From Arenibacter sp040216555 (GTDB taxonomy: Bacteria; Bacteroidota; Bacteroidia; Flavobacteriales; Flavobacteriaceae), in contig JAVJOW010000020.1 of NCBI GenBank assembly GCA_040216555.1, forward strand, positions 186,001 through 250,000: DNA of 64,000 nucleotides, given 5' to 3'. The notes under the pieces are model-generated. The model saw nothing but the letters and a program-made list of their open reading frames with translations. It made no database searches and was not told where the DNA came from. Position numbers and translations under genes: made by a program. Positions 16,275-25,639 of this stretch are shown here, in pieces; position 1 is the first letter of the stretch; each line of letters starts with the position of its first letter.

Positions 16275-18434
16275 ATGAAAACCCTAATATTAATCCCACT
16301 AGTTGGAATACTGCTGTTCACCTGTAAGAACACCCAAAAAAAAGATACTATAATTTTGAATTATCCAAACACAAAAAAAGTTGATTCCGTGGACACCTAC
16401 TTCGGAATAAAAATACAAGATCCCTTCCGTTGGCTGGAAGATGACCAAAGTCCCGAAACCGAAAACTGGGTAAAGGAACAAAATAAGACCACATTTAATT
16501 ATTTGGACAAAATTCCCTTCAGAAAAGAGCTAAAAAAGCGCTTGGAGCAATTATGGGATTTTGAAAAACTGGGATCCCCGTTCGAAGAAGGTAATTACAT
16601 CTATTTTTTTAAGAACGATGGTTTACAAAATCAAAATGTATTGTATCGTAAAAAGGGAGAGGAGGCCGAAGCAGAGGTATTTTTGGATCCCAATTCCTTT
16701 TCCGAAGATGCCACCACTTCCTTGGCAGGAATAAATTTTTCCAAGGATGGTTCCATTGCCGCTTATTCCATATCCGAAGGTGGAAGCGATTGGCGAAAAG
16801 TAATCGTAATCAATGCCGAAAATAAGTCAATTGTTGAAGATACTCTGGTGGATATTAAATTTAGTGGCGTTTCCTGGAAGGGAAACGAAGGCTTCTTTTA
16901 CTCCAGTTACGACAAACCTGAAGGAAGTGAACTATCTGCCAAAACCGACCAACATAAACTTTACTATCACAAATTGGGAACTCCCCAAAAGAGTGATAAG
17001 GTGGTCTTTGGCGGTATTCCAGGTCAAAAACATAGGTATGTTGGGGGCTATGTCACCGAAGACGATAGGTATCTAATTATTTCGGCCGCTATTTCCACCT
17101 CTGGGAACAAATTATTTATAAAAGATTTGACCCAGCCGGAAAGTGAACTGCTGACCATATTAAATACTACGGACAGCGATAGTCAAATCATAGACAATGT
17201 AGGGCCCAAACTCTTCATATTGACCAACAGAAATGCGCCCAATAAAAAAGTAGTTACCGTGGAAGCCGAAAATCCAACGCCGGAAAATTGGACGGATCTA
17301 ATTCCAGAAACGCAAAATGTACTATCTGTGGGTACAGGCGGAGGCTATTTCTTTGCGGAGTACATGGTAGACGCCATTTCCAAAGTGTATCAATATGATA
17401 ACCAAGGCAAAATGTTACGCGAAATAGCACTTCCAGGACTTGGAAGTGCTGGTGGTTTCGGTGGAAAAAAGAAGGAAACAGCACTTTATTTCAGTTTTAC
17501 CAATTATAATAACCCGGAATCCATATATAAATTGGATATAAAAACGGGAGACTATACCGCTTATTGGAAACCGGAAATAGATTTCAACCCAGAAGATTAT
17601 GTGTCCACGCAAGTCTTTTATCCTTCCAAGGACGGTACTAAAATGCCCATGATGATTACCCATAAAAAAGGATTACAGTTAAATGGCCAAAATCCGACCA
17701 TTTTATATGGCTATGGGGGCTTTAATATAAGCCTTACCCCCGCTTTTAATGTTATAAATGCCGTATGGATGGAGCAAGGTGGGGTCTATGCCGTACCCAA
17801 CCTTAGAGGAGGAGGTGAATATGGTAAGCAATGGCATGATGCCGGTATTAAAACTAAAAAGCAGAACGTCTTTGACGATTTTATCGCTGCCGCCGAATAT
17901 CTAATAGCTGAAAAATATACCTCATCGGATTATTTGGCCATTAAGGGAGGTTCCAATGGTGGACTCTTGGTGGGCGCTACCATGACACAAAGACCGGATT
18001 TAATGAAGGTGGCCCTGCCTGCCGTGGGCGTTCTGGATATGCTGAGGTATCATACATTTACCGCCGGTGCCGGTTGGGCCTATGATTACGGAACCTCTGA
18101 AGACAACTTGGAAATGTTCAATTATCTCAAGAGTTATTCCCCTGTACATAATGTTAGGAAAGGCATAGAATATCCAGCCACCTTAATTACCACAGGCGAT
18201 CATGACGACAGGGTGGTACCGGCGCATAGTTTTAAGTTCGCCGCGGAATTGCAAGAAAAGCAGTCGGGGGAAAACCCCGCTTTAATACGAATAGAAGTAA
18301 ATGCCGGCCACGGTGCTGGAACTCCTGTGAGCAAGACCATTGAACAAAATGTGGATATTTTCGGTTTTACCTTGTTCAATATGGGCTTTAAGGAACTCCC
18401 CAACAAGGGAGTATTAAAAGATTTTAAGGGTTAG
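16275..18434 (+). CDS. Prolyl oligopeptidase family serine peptidase (S9A), exported
   Basis: A 719-residue enzyme that cleaves short peptides after proline. A hydrophobic N-terminus (MKTLILIPLVGILLFTC) suggests a lipoprotein signal with Cys near residue 17, though Thr before the Cys is unusual for a lipobox. Residues about 60-430 form the beta-propeller gate. The catalytic hydrolase domain has the Ser in KGGSNGGLLVG, the Asp in GDHDDRVVP and the His in NAGHGAG. An upstream in-frame ATG (16245) falls right after the asd terminator; the ATG at 16275 gives the clean signal peptide. The protein probably sits in the periplasm. Confidence 0.93.
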   Translation: MKTLILIPLVGILLFTCKNTQKKDTIILNYPNTKKVDSVDTYFGIKIQDPFRWLEDDQSPETENWVKEQNKTTFNYLDKIPFRKELKKRLEQLWDFEKLGSPFEEGNYIYFFKNDGLQNQNVLYRKKGEEAEAEVFLDPNSFSEDATTSLAGINFSKDGSIAAYSISEGGSDWRKVIVINAENKSIVEDTLVDIKFSGVSWKGNEGFFYSSYDKPEGSELSAKTDQHKLYYHKLGTPQKSDKVVFGGIPGQKHRYVGGYVTEDDRYLIISAAISTSGNKLFIKDLTQPESELLTILNTTDSDSQIIDNVGPKLFILTNRNAPNKKVVTVEAENPTPENWTDLIPETQNVLSVGTGGGYFFAEYMVDAISKVYQYDNQGKMLREIALPGLGSAGGFGGKKKETALYFSFTNYNNPESIYKLDIKTGDYTAYWKPEIDFNPEDYVSTQVFYPSKDGTKMPMMITHKKGLQLNGQNPTILYGYGGFNISLTPAFNVINAVWMEQGGVYAVPNLRGGGEYGKQWHDAGIKTKKQNVFDDFIAAAEYLIAEKYTSSDYLAIKGGSNGGLLVGATMTQRPDLMKVALPAVGVLDMLRYHTFTAGAGWAYDYGTSEDNLEMFNYLKSYSPVHNVRKGIEYPATLITTGDHDDRVVPAHSFKFAAELQEKQSGENPALIRIEVNAGHGAGTPVSKTIEQNVDIFGFTLFNMGFKELPNKGVLKDFKG

Positions 18435-18463
18435 TTTAAAAAAAATCGATAATTTTGTTTTAG

Positions 18464-18495
18464 AGTCCGTTTCTTTTAGAAATGGACTTTTTTTA
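18464..18495 (+). terminator. Terminator downstream of the prolyl oligopeptidase
   Basis: Imperfect stem AGTCCGTTTCT (18464-18474) / AGAAATGGACT (18478-18488), then a T run. The G-T position pairs as G-U in RNA. Confidence 0.75.
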
Positions 18496-18526
18496 TCCCT
18501 TCTAGGTACAAATATAGTTTTAGCCC

Positions 18527-19501
18527 ATGTTACAAGTCAATTCCCTTTCGTTCGCTTATGATAAAAAACCGGTACTTACCGATATCAACTTTAAGGTAGA
18601 CCAGGGAGAACATATTTCTATTGTAGGAGAAAGCGGTTGTGGCAAAAGTACCCTGCTCAAAATTATTTACGGCCATATACAGCCCCAGCAAGGCGAAATA
18701 TTTTGGGGAGAAAAACAGGTGATGGGTCCTGATTTTAATCTGGTACCCGGAGAGTCCTACATGAAATACCTCTCCCAAGATTTTGATTTAATGCCCTTCA
18801 CCACTGTGGCTGAAAACGTAAGTCAGTTTTTATCTGTTTTTTATCCAGAGGAATTAAAGGCTAGAACCACGGAATTGTTGGAAATGATAGATATGGTGTC
18901 TTTTGCCAAGGTAAAGGTTAAAAATCTTAGCGGGGGGCAACAGCAGCGGGTGGCCTTGGCCAGGGTTCTGGCACAAAAACCAGAATTGCTTTTGTTGGAT
19001 GAGCCCTTTGGACATATAGACAATTTTAGAAAGAATCAATTGAGAAGAAATCTCTTTGAATACTTAAAGAAAGAGGGAATTAGCTGTATCACCGCTACCC
19101 ATGACCACCAGGACATTTTGCCCTATGCCAATAGGATCATTGTTATTAAGGATCAGGGAATAATGGCCAATGCCAATACCAAAGACTTGTATAACAACCC
19201 TAAAAATATCTATACGGCCACCTTGTTCGGGGAGGCCAACCTAATCCCCATAAATATAATAAAATCTTATGGCGATCTGGAACGGGAAATTATTGTTTAT
19301 GCCCATGAATTTAGGGTTTCAAACAAAAAAGGAATCCCGGTAACGGTAGAAAAATGCTATTTTATGGGCAGTCATTTTTTGATTGAAGCCATGTCTGAAG
19401 AGCAAATAATACGTTTCAATTCCGAGGAAGCCTTAACCCTTGGCAAAAAGGTATTCCTAAATATTGCCCTGGAAACCATAAGCCAACGTCTAAAGCCATA
19501 A
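18527..19501 (+). CDS. ABC transporter ATP-binding protein, orphan
   Basis: A 324-residue ATPase of the importer class. Walker A is GESGCGKST at about residues 36-44, the signature is LSGGQQQRVALAR, Walker B is LLLLDEPFGHID and the switch His is in ATHDHQD. About 90 residues after the ATPase core resemble the TOBE-like regulatory extension of PotA/CysA-type ATPases. No permease or binding-protein gene lies next to it, so its partner is encoded elsewhere or it acts alone. The only close neighbour is arfB, 7 nt downstream, a linkage that looks co-transcriptional rather than functional. Confidence 0.88.
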   Translation: MLQVNSLSFAYDKKPVLTDINFKVDQGEHISIVGESGCGKSTLLKIIYGHIQPQQGEIFWGEKQVMGPDFNLVPGESYMKYLSQDFDLMPFTTVAENVSQFLSVFYPEELKARTTELLEMIDMVSFAKVKVKNLSGGQQQRVALARVLAQKPELLLLDEPFGHIDNFRKNQLRRNLFEYLKKEGISCITATHDHQDILPYANRIIVIKDQGIMANANTKDLYNNPKNIYTATLFGEANLIPINIIKSYGDLEREIIVYAHEFRVSNKKGIPVTVEKCYFMGSHFLIEAMSEEQIIRFNSEEALTLGKKVFLNIALETISQRLKP

Positions 19502-19508
19502 TAAACTA

Positions 19509-19913
19509 TTGAACAGGGAGGACATCATACAGGAACTTACATTTAAAGCGGTGCGGAGCAGTGGTGCCGGGGGTCAACATGTAAACAAGGTATCCTCCAA
19601 AGTTGAATTGACCTTTGATCTGGAAAACTCTATGGCCCTAACGGACCATGAAAAAACCCGACTTCTCAAAAAACTGTCTTCCAAACTAAGTAAAGAAAAC
19701 ATCCTATTAATGCAGTGTGAGGAAACCCGCAGTCAGCACAAAAACAAGGAACTGGTCATTAAAAAATTCCTTGAAACCCTAGAAACCAATTTGGCGGTCC
19801 CAAAAAGAAGAAGAAAGACCAAACCCAGCAGATCGGCTATTGAAAAGCGATTGAAGGGTAAAAAAAAGGCAGCACTCAAAAAAGTAAACCGAAGTAAGCC
19901 CAAATTAGATTAG
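19509..19913 (+). CDS. arfB: Peptidyl-tRNA hydrolase ArfB (ribosome rescue)
   Basis: A 134-residue stand-alone GGQ-domain protein. The segment VRSSGAGGQHVNKVSSKVEL holds the GGQ motif that hydrolyses peptidyl-tRNA, and the basic C-terminal tail (KRRRKTKPSR to KKKAALKK) enters the empty mRNA channel of ribosomes stalled on broken mRNA. There is no codon-recognition domain, which separates it from RF1/RF2. The start appears to be TTG at 19509, 7 nt after the ABC ATPase stop; the only later ATG (in SMALTDHE) would remove the GGQ motif. Confidence 0.92.
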   Translation: MNREDIIQELTFKAVRSSGAGGQHVNKVSSKVELTFDLENSMALTDHEKTRLLKKLSSKLSKENILLMQCEETRSQHKNKELVIKKFLETLETNLAVPKRRRKTKPSRSAIEKRLKGKKKAALKKVNRSKPKLD

Positions 19914-19928
19914 TAATCCGGAAATTAC

Positions 19929-20633
19929 CTAAAACTTCCCTTCCCCAAAAATGGCAACGGCACGGACCGGAGATCCGGTACCTCCCCTGATTTTCAAAGG
20001 CAATCCAATAAATCTAAAACGTCCACGACCAAGTAAGAGCTGTAAATTGATCATATTTTCATAATGGGTAAAGCCCATCTCCCCACAAATACGATGTACC
20101 TCCTTATTGGATACCCCTGGAATTCCTGGCGACATCATCTCAACCCCAAAGGCAGAAATACCCTGCTCCCCCAGCCATTGTGTAGCAGCAACACTTAGGC
20201 CAGGACCACGTCCCCAATCGGCGCTTCCGTAAGTCCTTCTATAGTGATCCGTATGGACCAAAACCGTATCTCCTCTTTTAATAGTCAAATTGCCTTTGGA
20301 ACAAGCCAAGACCAAATCTGCCGGTTCTATTAATTCCATTAAACCCTTGTGCGACAAGTCCAAACAAATTCCCTCAGTATAGAACATAGAGAGCGGCATG
20401 GTATCTATGGATTGCCCCTTAAATTCAGGTGCCATATGACTTAGGGAATCCACATGGGTTCCGGTATGTTCGCTCATATCCAATTTGTAGACACTTGGCG
20501 ATACCGTAATGCTATCGGTAATTCCGTCCCATTCTTCATGGGAAGCATACATCTCCATCCTTACTTCAGGAAGGCTTTTATAGACTGGCATCCCTGAAAA
20601 TATTTCTTGGCTTAGATCAATTATTTCGACCAT
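19929..20633 (-). CDS. Cyclase family protein (kynurenine formamidase-like metal hydrolase)
   Basis: A 234-residue protein with the family metal-binding motif EHTGTHVDSLSHM (HxGTHxDxxxH) at about residues 55-67. Members hydrolyse N-formylkynurenine, isatin or related amides or lactones; the substrate cannot be fixed here and no tryptophan-degradation gene is nearby. FGVEMMSPGIPG and HYENMINLQLLLGRGRF are usual late motifs. No signal peptide. It is convergent with arfB, 15 nt away. Confidence 0.85.
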   Translation of the reverse strand: MVEIIDLSQEIFSGMPVYKSLPEVRMEMYASHEEWDGITDSITVSPSVYKLDMSEHTGTHVDSLSHMAPEFKGQSIDTMPLSMFYTEGICLDLSHKGLMELIEPADLVLACSKGNLTIKRGDTVLVHTDHYRRTYGSADWGRGPGLSVAATQWLGEQGISAFGVEMMSPGIPGVSNKEVHRICGEMGFTHYENMINLQLLLGRGRFRFIGLPLKIRGGTGSPVRAVAIFGEGKF

Positions 20634-20685
20634 AATAAGAAAATTATTCTTTTAAACTAAATACTTCCCACAGCAGCTTTAAAAA

Positions 20686-21141
20686 TTACTCAATTTGCTG
20701 TATTACCATTTTCCTGGAATTAAAATCAACCACATCACCCACTACTTTACCCAATAGCAATTTCCCTATGGGGGTATTGGGCGCAATGGCAAAATATGAT
20801 ACACCATCCCACTTCAATTCCCCTGCGCTGATTCCCATATAATAATTTTGTTGGTCGGTTAGCACCACGCTACCCAAGCCCACTTTTGAAAAACTAGTTT
20901 GTAGCGGTATCTTTTTAAACAACTCTTGTAACAATTTTGCTTCAGCAAGCTGATTGCCCAATTTTTCGCGCTCCAATTGAATCATGGCCCTCCCAGTTTC
21001 ATGCTTGTCGCCAGCACTACTTTTGGTCTCGGAGGTCAAAGCTTCTTGCAGGAAATCGATATTGCTATTGATGCGCACTAGCCTATTATCTATAAATGAT
21101 TTGCAAAACCCATATAGTTGTTGTTTCACTGATGCGTCCAT
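20686..21141 (-). CDS. GreA/GreB-family transcript-cleavage-like factor
   Basis: A 151-residue protein. The N-terminal 90 residues are helical with coiled-coil character (QLEREKLGNQLAEAKLLQELFKKI), and the C-terminal half has the FKBP-like Gre fold: SKVGLGSVVLTDQQNYYMGIS, then APNTPIGKLLLGKVVGDVVDF, where SPxGxALLGKxxGD is typical of Gre proteins. These factors bind the RNA polymerase secondary channel. Whether the tip acidic residues needed for transcript cleavage are present is uncertain; the coiled-coil tip here has ETKSSAGDKHE. Bacteroidota copies are often mislabelled in databases. It lies 54 nt downstream of the FAD oxidoreductase. Confidence 0.75.
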   Translation of the reverse strand: MDASVKQQLYGFCKSFIDNRLVRINSNIDFLQEALTSETKSSAGDKHETGRAMIQLEREKLGNQLAEAKLLQELFKKIPLQTSFSKVGLGSVVLTDQQNYYMGISAGELKWDGVSYFAIAPNTPIGKLLLGKVVGDVVDFNSRKMVIQQIE

Positions 21142-21195
21142 TCAGAATGTATTGTTTTTAAATTAATCAGCCTTAAGACTATGGATACTTTATAT

Positions 21196-22314
21196 CTACT
21201 TCACCAAATTAGCCAATTCCTTTCCTACCAAACTTCCAATGGCTATTCCCATACCTCCCATTCGTACCCCGCAATACACATTATTGGCAAGTTGTTTTAC
21301 AATAGGCTTCTTCTGATTTCCCATTCCCATTATACCGCTCCATCGCAAGTCTATCTCAATAGGGGTATTGGGCAAGATAATGCTGTGCATTATTTCCTCC
21401 AGCCTGTTCTGGATCAAAGCGGTCTCTCCAAACGAGCTGGTTTCCTCTCCTTTAAAATCGAGATTTCTCCCACCTCCCAATAGAATTCGATTATCTACGT
21501 TCCTAAAATAATAGTAGCCCTCATCCAAATGAAAAGTACCTTTTATGGAAAGATTTTCGATGGGCTTGGTAATCAACACCTGAGCTCGGGCAGGTTTCAC
21601 CTTTTCCCCAATTAATTGGGAGGCAAAACCATTGGTTGCAATGAACAATTTGTTGGTCTTAAATTCGAATTGATCGGTTTTAACAATAACATGATCCGCA
21701 TTCTCTTGGTAACTATCTACGCCAATGGCATTAAGGATTATTACCCCACTGTTCTGCACCTTGGCTACTAAGGTTTTCATCATTTTGCCGGTATTGATCT
21801 GGCCTTCGAAGGGATTTGTAATATAATTTTTCCAAACCCCTTTAAAATTAAAGCTATTGGGATGTTCTACAAAAGCATCTTTGCCAAATACTGGTTTCAA
21901 TAAAGTATTTACCCTATGCAAATTCTCCAGACAATCTTCATATAGATGTATCTGCTCCTTTAAAAAAACCTCATGTCCCCCACCGTAATTTTGATAATCC
22001 ATTTGTTTATCACCAAGAGTCTCCCTTAGCAATTGTATCCCCTCCCAACGCTTTAGAACCAATTTTAGGACTTCCTCCTCGGAATGCATTTTTATGTCGG
22101 ACAAAACCTCTGAAATACTTCCAAAACATGCGAATCCAGCATTTTTTGTACTGGCTCCTTGTGGCAGCACGCCTCTTTCCAGGACCAATAGCTTTGCTTT
22201 GGGATATTGTTTCTTTAAATGTAAGGCACAATTTAACCCAACTATTCCACTGCCTACAATGGTGTAGTCGATGTTGGTCAACCAGCTTTTATATTCCCAA
22301 TAACTTAAATTCAT
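21196..22314 (-). CDS. FAD-dependent oxidoreductase of the glycine/D-amino-acid oxidase (DAO) family
   Basis: A 372-residue cytoplasmic flavoprotein. The dinucleotide-binding motif is TIVGSGIVGLNCALHLKK (GxGxxG) at residues 18-35, followed by LVLERG, whose acidic residue binds the ribose, and GASTKNAGFACFGS. The C-terminus has GVRMGGMGIAIGSLVGKELA, which closes over FAD. The family oxidises C-N bonds of amino acids or amines; the substrate is unknown. It is probably co-transcribed with the Gre-like gene. It is far from the PLP/phosphonate-like cluster at 39 kb and I see no reason to link them. Confidence 0.82.
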   Translation of the reverse strand: MNLSYWEYKSWLTNIDYTIVGSGIVGLNCALHLKKQYPKAKLLVLERGVLPQGASTKNAGFACFGSISEVLSDIKMHSEEEVLKLVLKRWEGIQLLRETLGDKQMDYQNYGGGHEVFLKEQIHLYEDCLENLHRVNTLLKPVFGKDAFVEHPNSFNFKGVWKNYITNPFEGQINTGKMMKTLVAKVQNSGVIILNAIGVDSYQENADHVIVKTDQFEFKTNKLFIATNGFASQLIGEKVKPARAQVLITKPIENLSIKGTFHLDEGYYYFRNVDNRILLGGGRNLDFKGEETSSFGETALIQNRLEEIMHSIILPNTPIEIDLRWSGIMGMGNQKKPIVKQLANNVYCGVRMGGMGIAIGSLVGKELANLVK

Positions 22315-22428
22315 AGAGGTCCTATGTGTAATGAATCGTTTTAAAATATGAATTCTGGAATAAAGTTATTATTAATTTAGATAGGAATAATCATGGATGA
22401 TGGGGTTCCTTCAATAATTCTTTAAACC

Positions 22429-22471
22429 AAAAAAGCGGATTAAACAATTGTTGACCAACAGTTTAATCCGC
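22429..22471 (-). terminator. Terminator of the fabH-accB-accC unit
   Basis: An 11-bp stem GCGGATTAAAC (22435-22445) / GTTTAATCCGC (22461-22471). On the minus strand it is followed by six T (22434-22429). It lies 36 nt past the accC stop. Confidence 0.85.
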
Positions 22472-22506
22472 CCCTTCCAAGAAATAATTATATTATTAAA
22501 ATCTGA

Positions 22507-23859
22507 TTATTCCGCTGGTTGTGGTGCCATTACAAAGTCTTCCATAAACTTTGTGGTATAATTCCCAGCCAAGTAATCTGGATGATCCATTAGCTGTCTA
22601 TGAAAGGGAATGGTTGTCTTGATACCCTCAATAACAAACTCATCCAGTGCACGTTTCATTTTATTGATGGCCTCTTCCCTTGTTTGGGCCGTTGTAATAA
22701 GCTTGGCAATCATGGAATCATAATTGGGAGGAATGGTATAGCCACTATAAACATGGGTGTCCAATCTAATTCCATGTCCCCCTGGGGTATGCAAGGTGGT
22801 GATCTTTCCAGGGGAAGGCCTAAATCCGTTATACGGATCCTCGGCATTTATCCTACATTCAATAGAATGCAGCTTTGGAAGATAATTTTTCCCTGAAATG
22901 GGTACCCCGCCAGCAACCAAAATTTGTTCCCTAATAAGGTCATAATCTATTACTTGCTCAGTTATGGGATGTTCTACTTGGATCCTGGTATTCATTTCCA
23001 TAAAATAGAAATTCCTGTGCTTGTCCACGAGGAATTCTATTGTGCCAGCTCCTTCATATTTAATATATTCTGCTGCTTTAACAGCCGCTTTCCCCATATC
23101 GTCCCTCAACTTATCGGTCATGAATGGTGAAGGCGTCTCCTCTGTTAATTTTTGGTGGCGACGCTGAATAGAGCAGTCCCTTTCCGAAAGGTGACATGCC
23201 TTTCCATATTGGTCCCCTACAATCTGGATTTCTATATGACGAGGTTCCTCTATCAACTTTTCCATGTACATACCGCCATTGCCAAAAGCTGCCGTGGCCT
23301 CTTTCACCGCACTGTCAAAAAGATCCTCCATCTTGTCCTCGGACATTACGGCACGCATTCCCTTACCACCACCACCTGCGGTAGCCTTTATCATAACGGG
23401 ATAACCCATCTTTTTGGCCACTTTTTTGGCATCTTCCACATCTTTAAGCAAACCTTCAGAACCTGGCACACAGGGTACCCCCGCCTTCTTCATAGTCTCT
23501 TTAGCCGTGGCCTTATCACCCATCCTATCGATTTGTTCTCCAGTGGCTCCAATAAATTTGATATCGTGCTCAGCGCAAATTCTGGAAAATTTGGAGTTTT
23601 CGGAAAGAAAACCATATCCTGGGTGAATGGCATCTGCATTGGTAATTTCTGCCGCTGCAATGATATTTGGTATTTTTAGATAGGATTCACTACTTGGAGG
23701 AGGACCTATACAAACAGCTTCGTCCGCAAAGCGAACGTGTAGGCTTTCCTCATCTGCTTTAGAATATACCGCTACCGTTTTTATACCCATTTCCTTACAT
23801 GTCCTAATAATACGCAGCGCTATTTCTCCCCTATTTGCAATAAGTATTTTCTTAAACAT
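22507..23859 (-). CDS. accC: Acetyl-CoA carboxylase, biotin carboxylase subunit
   Basis: A 450-residue ATP-grasp enzyme that carboxylates the biotin on AccB with bicarbonate and ATP, the first step of fatty acid synthesis. Visible motifs: KILIANRGEIALRIIRTCKEMG at the N-terminus, the ATP-binding KATAGGGGKGMRAV loop, RDCSIQRRHQK and EMNTRIQVEHPITEQ. The family N-terminus fixes the start at ATG 23859; an open extension of 18 codons upstream has no homology. It follows accB by about 90 nt of AT-rich sequence. Confidence 0.97.
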   Translation of the reverse strand: MFKKILIANRGEIALRIIRTCKEMGIKTVAVYSKADEESLHVRFADEAVCIGPPPSSESYLKIPNIIAAAEITNADAIHPGYGFLSENSKFSRICAEHDIKFIGATGEQIDRMGDKATAKETMKKAGVPCVPGSEGLLKDVEDAKKVAKKMGYPVMIKATAGGGGKGMRAVMSEDKMEDLFDSAVKEATAAFGNGGMYMEKLIEEPRHIEIQIVGDQYGKACHLSERDCSIQRRHQKLTEETPSPFMTDKLRDDMGKAAVKAAEYIKYEGAGTIEFLVDKHRNFYFMEMNTRIQVEHPITEQVIDYDLIREQILVAGGVPISGKNYLPKLHSIECRINAEDPYNGFRPSPGKITTLHTPGGHGIRLDTHVYSGYTIPPNYDSMIAKLITTAQTREEAINKMKRALDEFVIEGIKTTIPFHRQLMDHPDYLAGNYTTKFMEDFVMAPQPAE

Positions 23860-23950
23860 CTTTTGAAATTTTAAATTTTGTATTCTAAATTTTAAATGAT
23901 TCGGAGTGACCATAAAAAATCGTCATCCGACATTTAGCATTTAAAACTTC

Positions 23951-24436
23951 TTATGATGGATCTACCAAAAATAAAGGTTGATCAAATTCTACAGGTGAAC
24001 TATCATCTACAAGAACTTTCACAATTGTACCGGAAACTTCCGACTCAATATCGTTAAATAATTTCATTGCTTCTATGACACATAGCACATCACCTTTCCC
24101 TATCGTATCCCCTACCTCAACAAAAGTTGGCTTATCTGGAGAGGGCTTTCTATAAAAAGTTCCAATGATAGGTGATTTTATGGTAATATATCTTGAATTT
24201 TCGTCAGCTTCCTTTTTCACCTCTACATCAACAGAAGGAGAGCCTGCAGGAGCTGCAGCCATCTGTTGTGGCATATGGCCTCCCATAGGAATTTGCTGTA
24301 CATAAGTTGGTTCTACCGTATGACCAGCTGCACCGGTTCGGATGGTGATCTTTATATCTTCCATCTCCAATTTTACTTCACTAGCCCCAGATTTGGCCAC
24401 AAATTTGATTAAGCTTTGAATTTCTTTAATATCCAT
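23951..24436 (-). CDS. accB: Acetyl-CoA carboxylase, biotin carboxyl carrier protein
   Basis: A 161-residue carrier. An N-terminal helix (MDIKEIQSLIKFVAKSGASEVKLE) is followed by a flexible Ala/Pro/Met-rich linker and the biotinyl domain (about residues 85-161) with the biotinylated Lys in CVIEAMKLFND. It shuttles carboxybiotin from AccC to the transferase subunits, which are not in this window. It lies 33 nt after fabH. Confidence 0.97.
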   Translation of the reverse strand: MDIKEIQSLIKFVAKSGASEVKLEMEDIKITIRTGAAGHTVEPTYVQQIPMGGHMPQQMAAAPAGSPSVDVEVKKEADENSRYITIKSPIIGTFYRKPSPDKPTFVEVGDTIGKGDVLCVIEAMKLFNDIESEVSGTIVKVLVDDSSPVEFDQPLFLVDPS

Positions 24437-24469
24437 AGAGTTCGTATTAGTTTATAGGTTGATTCAGAT

Positions 24470-25465
24470 TTATGAATTGTATGCCCATTTTAAATATATG
24501 GAGCCCCAGGTGAAACCACCACCAAAGGCTGCAAAAACCAAATTATCACCTTTTTTAAGCTGGCTTTCATAGTCGCTCAATAAAAGTGGAAGAGTTGCGG
24601 AGGTGGTATTTCCGTATCTCTGTATGTTCATCATTACTTTGGAATCGTCCAATCCCATTCTATTGGAAGTGGCGTCTATAATTCTTTTGTTGGCCTGATG
24701 GGGTATTAACCAATCTACATCCTCGTGCGACAATTTATTCCTCTCCATTATCTTCGCGGCGGAATCGGCCATATTGGTAACTGCAAATTTAAAGACCGAC
24801 TTACCATCCTGATAAATAAAATGTTGTCTATTCTTAACGGTTTCCTCGGAAGCTGGAAGCAATGAGCCACCGGCATCCATTTTAAGAAAATTTCTTCCTA
24901 CGCCATCAGATCTTAAATATTCGTCCTGAAGACCTAGACCTTCGTTATTTGGCTCAAAAAGCGCCGCACCGGCACCATCCCCAAAAATAATACAGGTAGT
25001 TCTATCGGTATAGTCTATAATAGAGGACATTTTATCTGCCCCGATAAGCAATACTTTTTTATATCGTCCGGATTCTATATAACTGGCCGCAGTGGACATA
25101 CCATATAAAAAACTGGAACATGCAGCTTGCAAATCATAGGCGAAGGCGTTGGTCGCTCCAATTTCCGAAGCTACATAGGCGGCAGTTGCAGCAACCATCA
25201 TATCTGGAGTTGCGGTTGCAACAATAATCAATTCGATCTCCTTGGGATCTAATTTTCTTTTTTCCAGAAGTTGCTCCGCAGCTTTTATGGCAAGATAAGA
25301 TGTTCCTAGACCCTCACCCTTTAAGATTCTCCTTTCCTTGATACCCGTCCTGGTCGTAATCCACTCGTCATTGGTATCTACCAAAGTCTCCAAAATCTTA
25401 TTTGTCATTACAAAGTCTGGTACATAAGACCCTACAGCGGTAATTGCAGCTGTTGTTTTGCTCAT
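24470..25465 (-). CDS. fabH: 3-oxoacyl-ACP synthase III (initiation condensing enzyme)
   Basis: A 331-residue KASIII that condenses acetyl- or branched-chain acyl-CoA with malonyl-ACP to start fatty acid synthesis. The catalytic triad is visible: Cys in LQAACSSFLYGM, His in LIPHQANKRI and Asn in YGNTTSATLP. The order fabH-accB-accC behind rpmF and DUF177 is a lipid-synthesis cluster related to the yceD-rpmF-plsX-fabH block of other bacteria, here without plsX. Confidence 0.96.
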   Translation of the reverse strand: MSKTTAAITAVGSYVPDFVMTNKILETLVDTNDEWITTRTGIKERRILKGEGLGTSYLAIKAAEQLLEKRKLDPKEIELIIVATATPDMMVAATAAYVASEIGATNAFAYDLQAACSSFLYGMSTAASYIESGRYKKVLLIGADKMSSIIDYTDRTTCIIFGDGAGAALFEPNNEGLGLQDEYLRSDGVGRNFLKMDAGGSLLPASEETVKNRQHFIYQDGKSVFKFAVTNMADSAAKIMERNKLSHEDVDWLIPHQANKRIIDATSNRMGLDDSKVMMNIQRYGNTTSATLPLLLSDYESQLKKGDNLVFAAFGGGFTWGSIYLKWAYNS

Positions 25466-25583
25466 CTAAATCTGATTTTTATCAATAAATCTTCAAAATC
25501 AATTGAAAATTTGTGAAAATTAGTGATTTTCTATGACTTTAAGTTCAAAAATGCCTTGTTTTTGAATTTTACATCTCCTTCAT

Positions 25584-25614
25584 AAAAAAACTCCCACTCT
25601 TAAGAAGTGGGAGT
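25584..25614 (-). terminator. Terminator after rpmF
   Basis: Stem ACTCCCACT (25590-25598) / AGTGGGAGT (25606-25614), followed on the minus strand by a T run (25590-25584). It separates DUF177-rpmF from fabH, so fabH-accB-accC may use a separate promoter in the 170-nt gap or depend on readthrough. Confidence 0.85.
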
Positions 25615-25639
25615 CCAAATTATATTGTTCTAGCTTAAT

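Noticed and set aside
21196..22314. DAO-family oxidoreductase as part of a phosphonate pathway (like PbfD)
   Set aside because: It is 14 kb from the PLP/phosphatase cluster, with housekeeping genes between them.
23152..23679. Open frame of 175 codons antisense to accC
   Set aside because: accC is certain and highly conserved; the antisense peptide has no motif.
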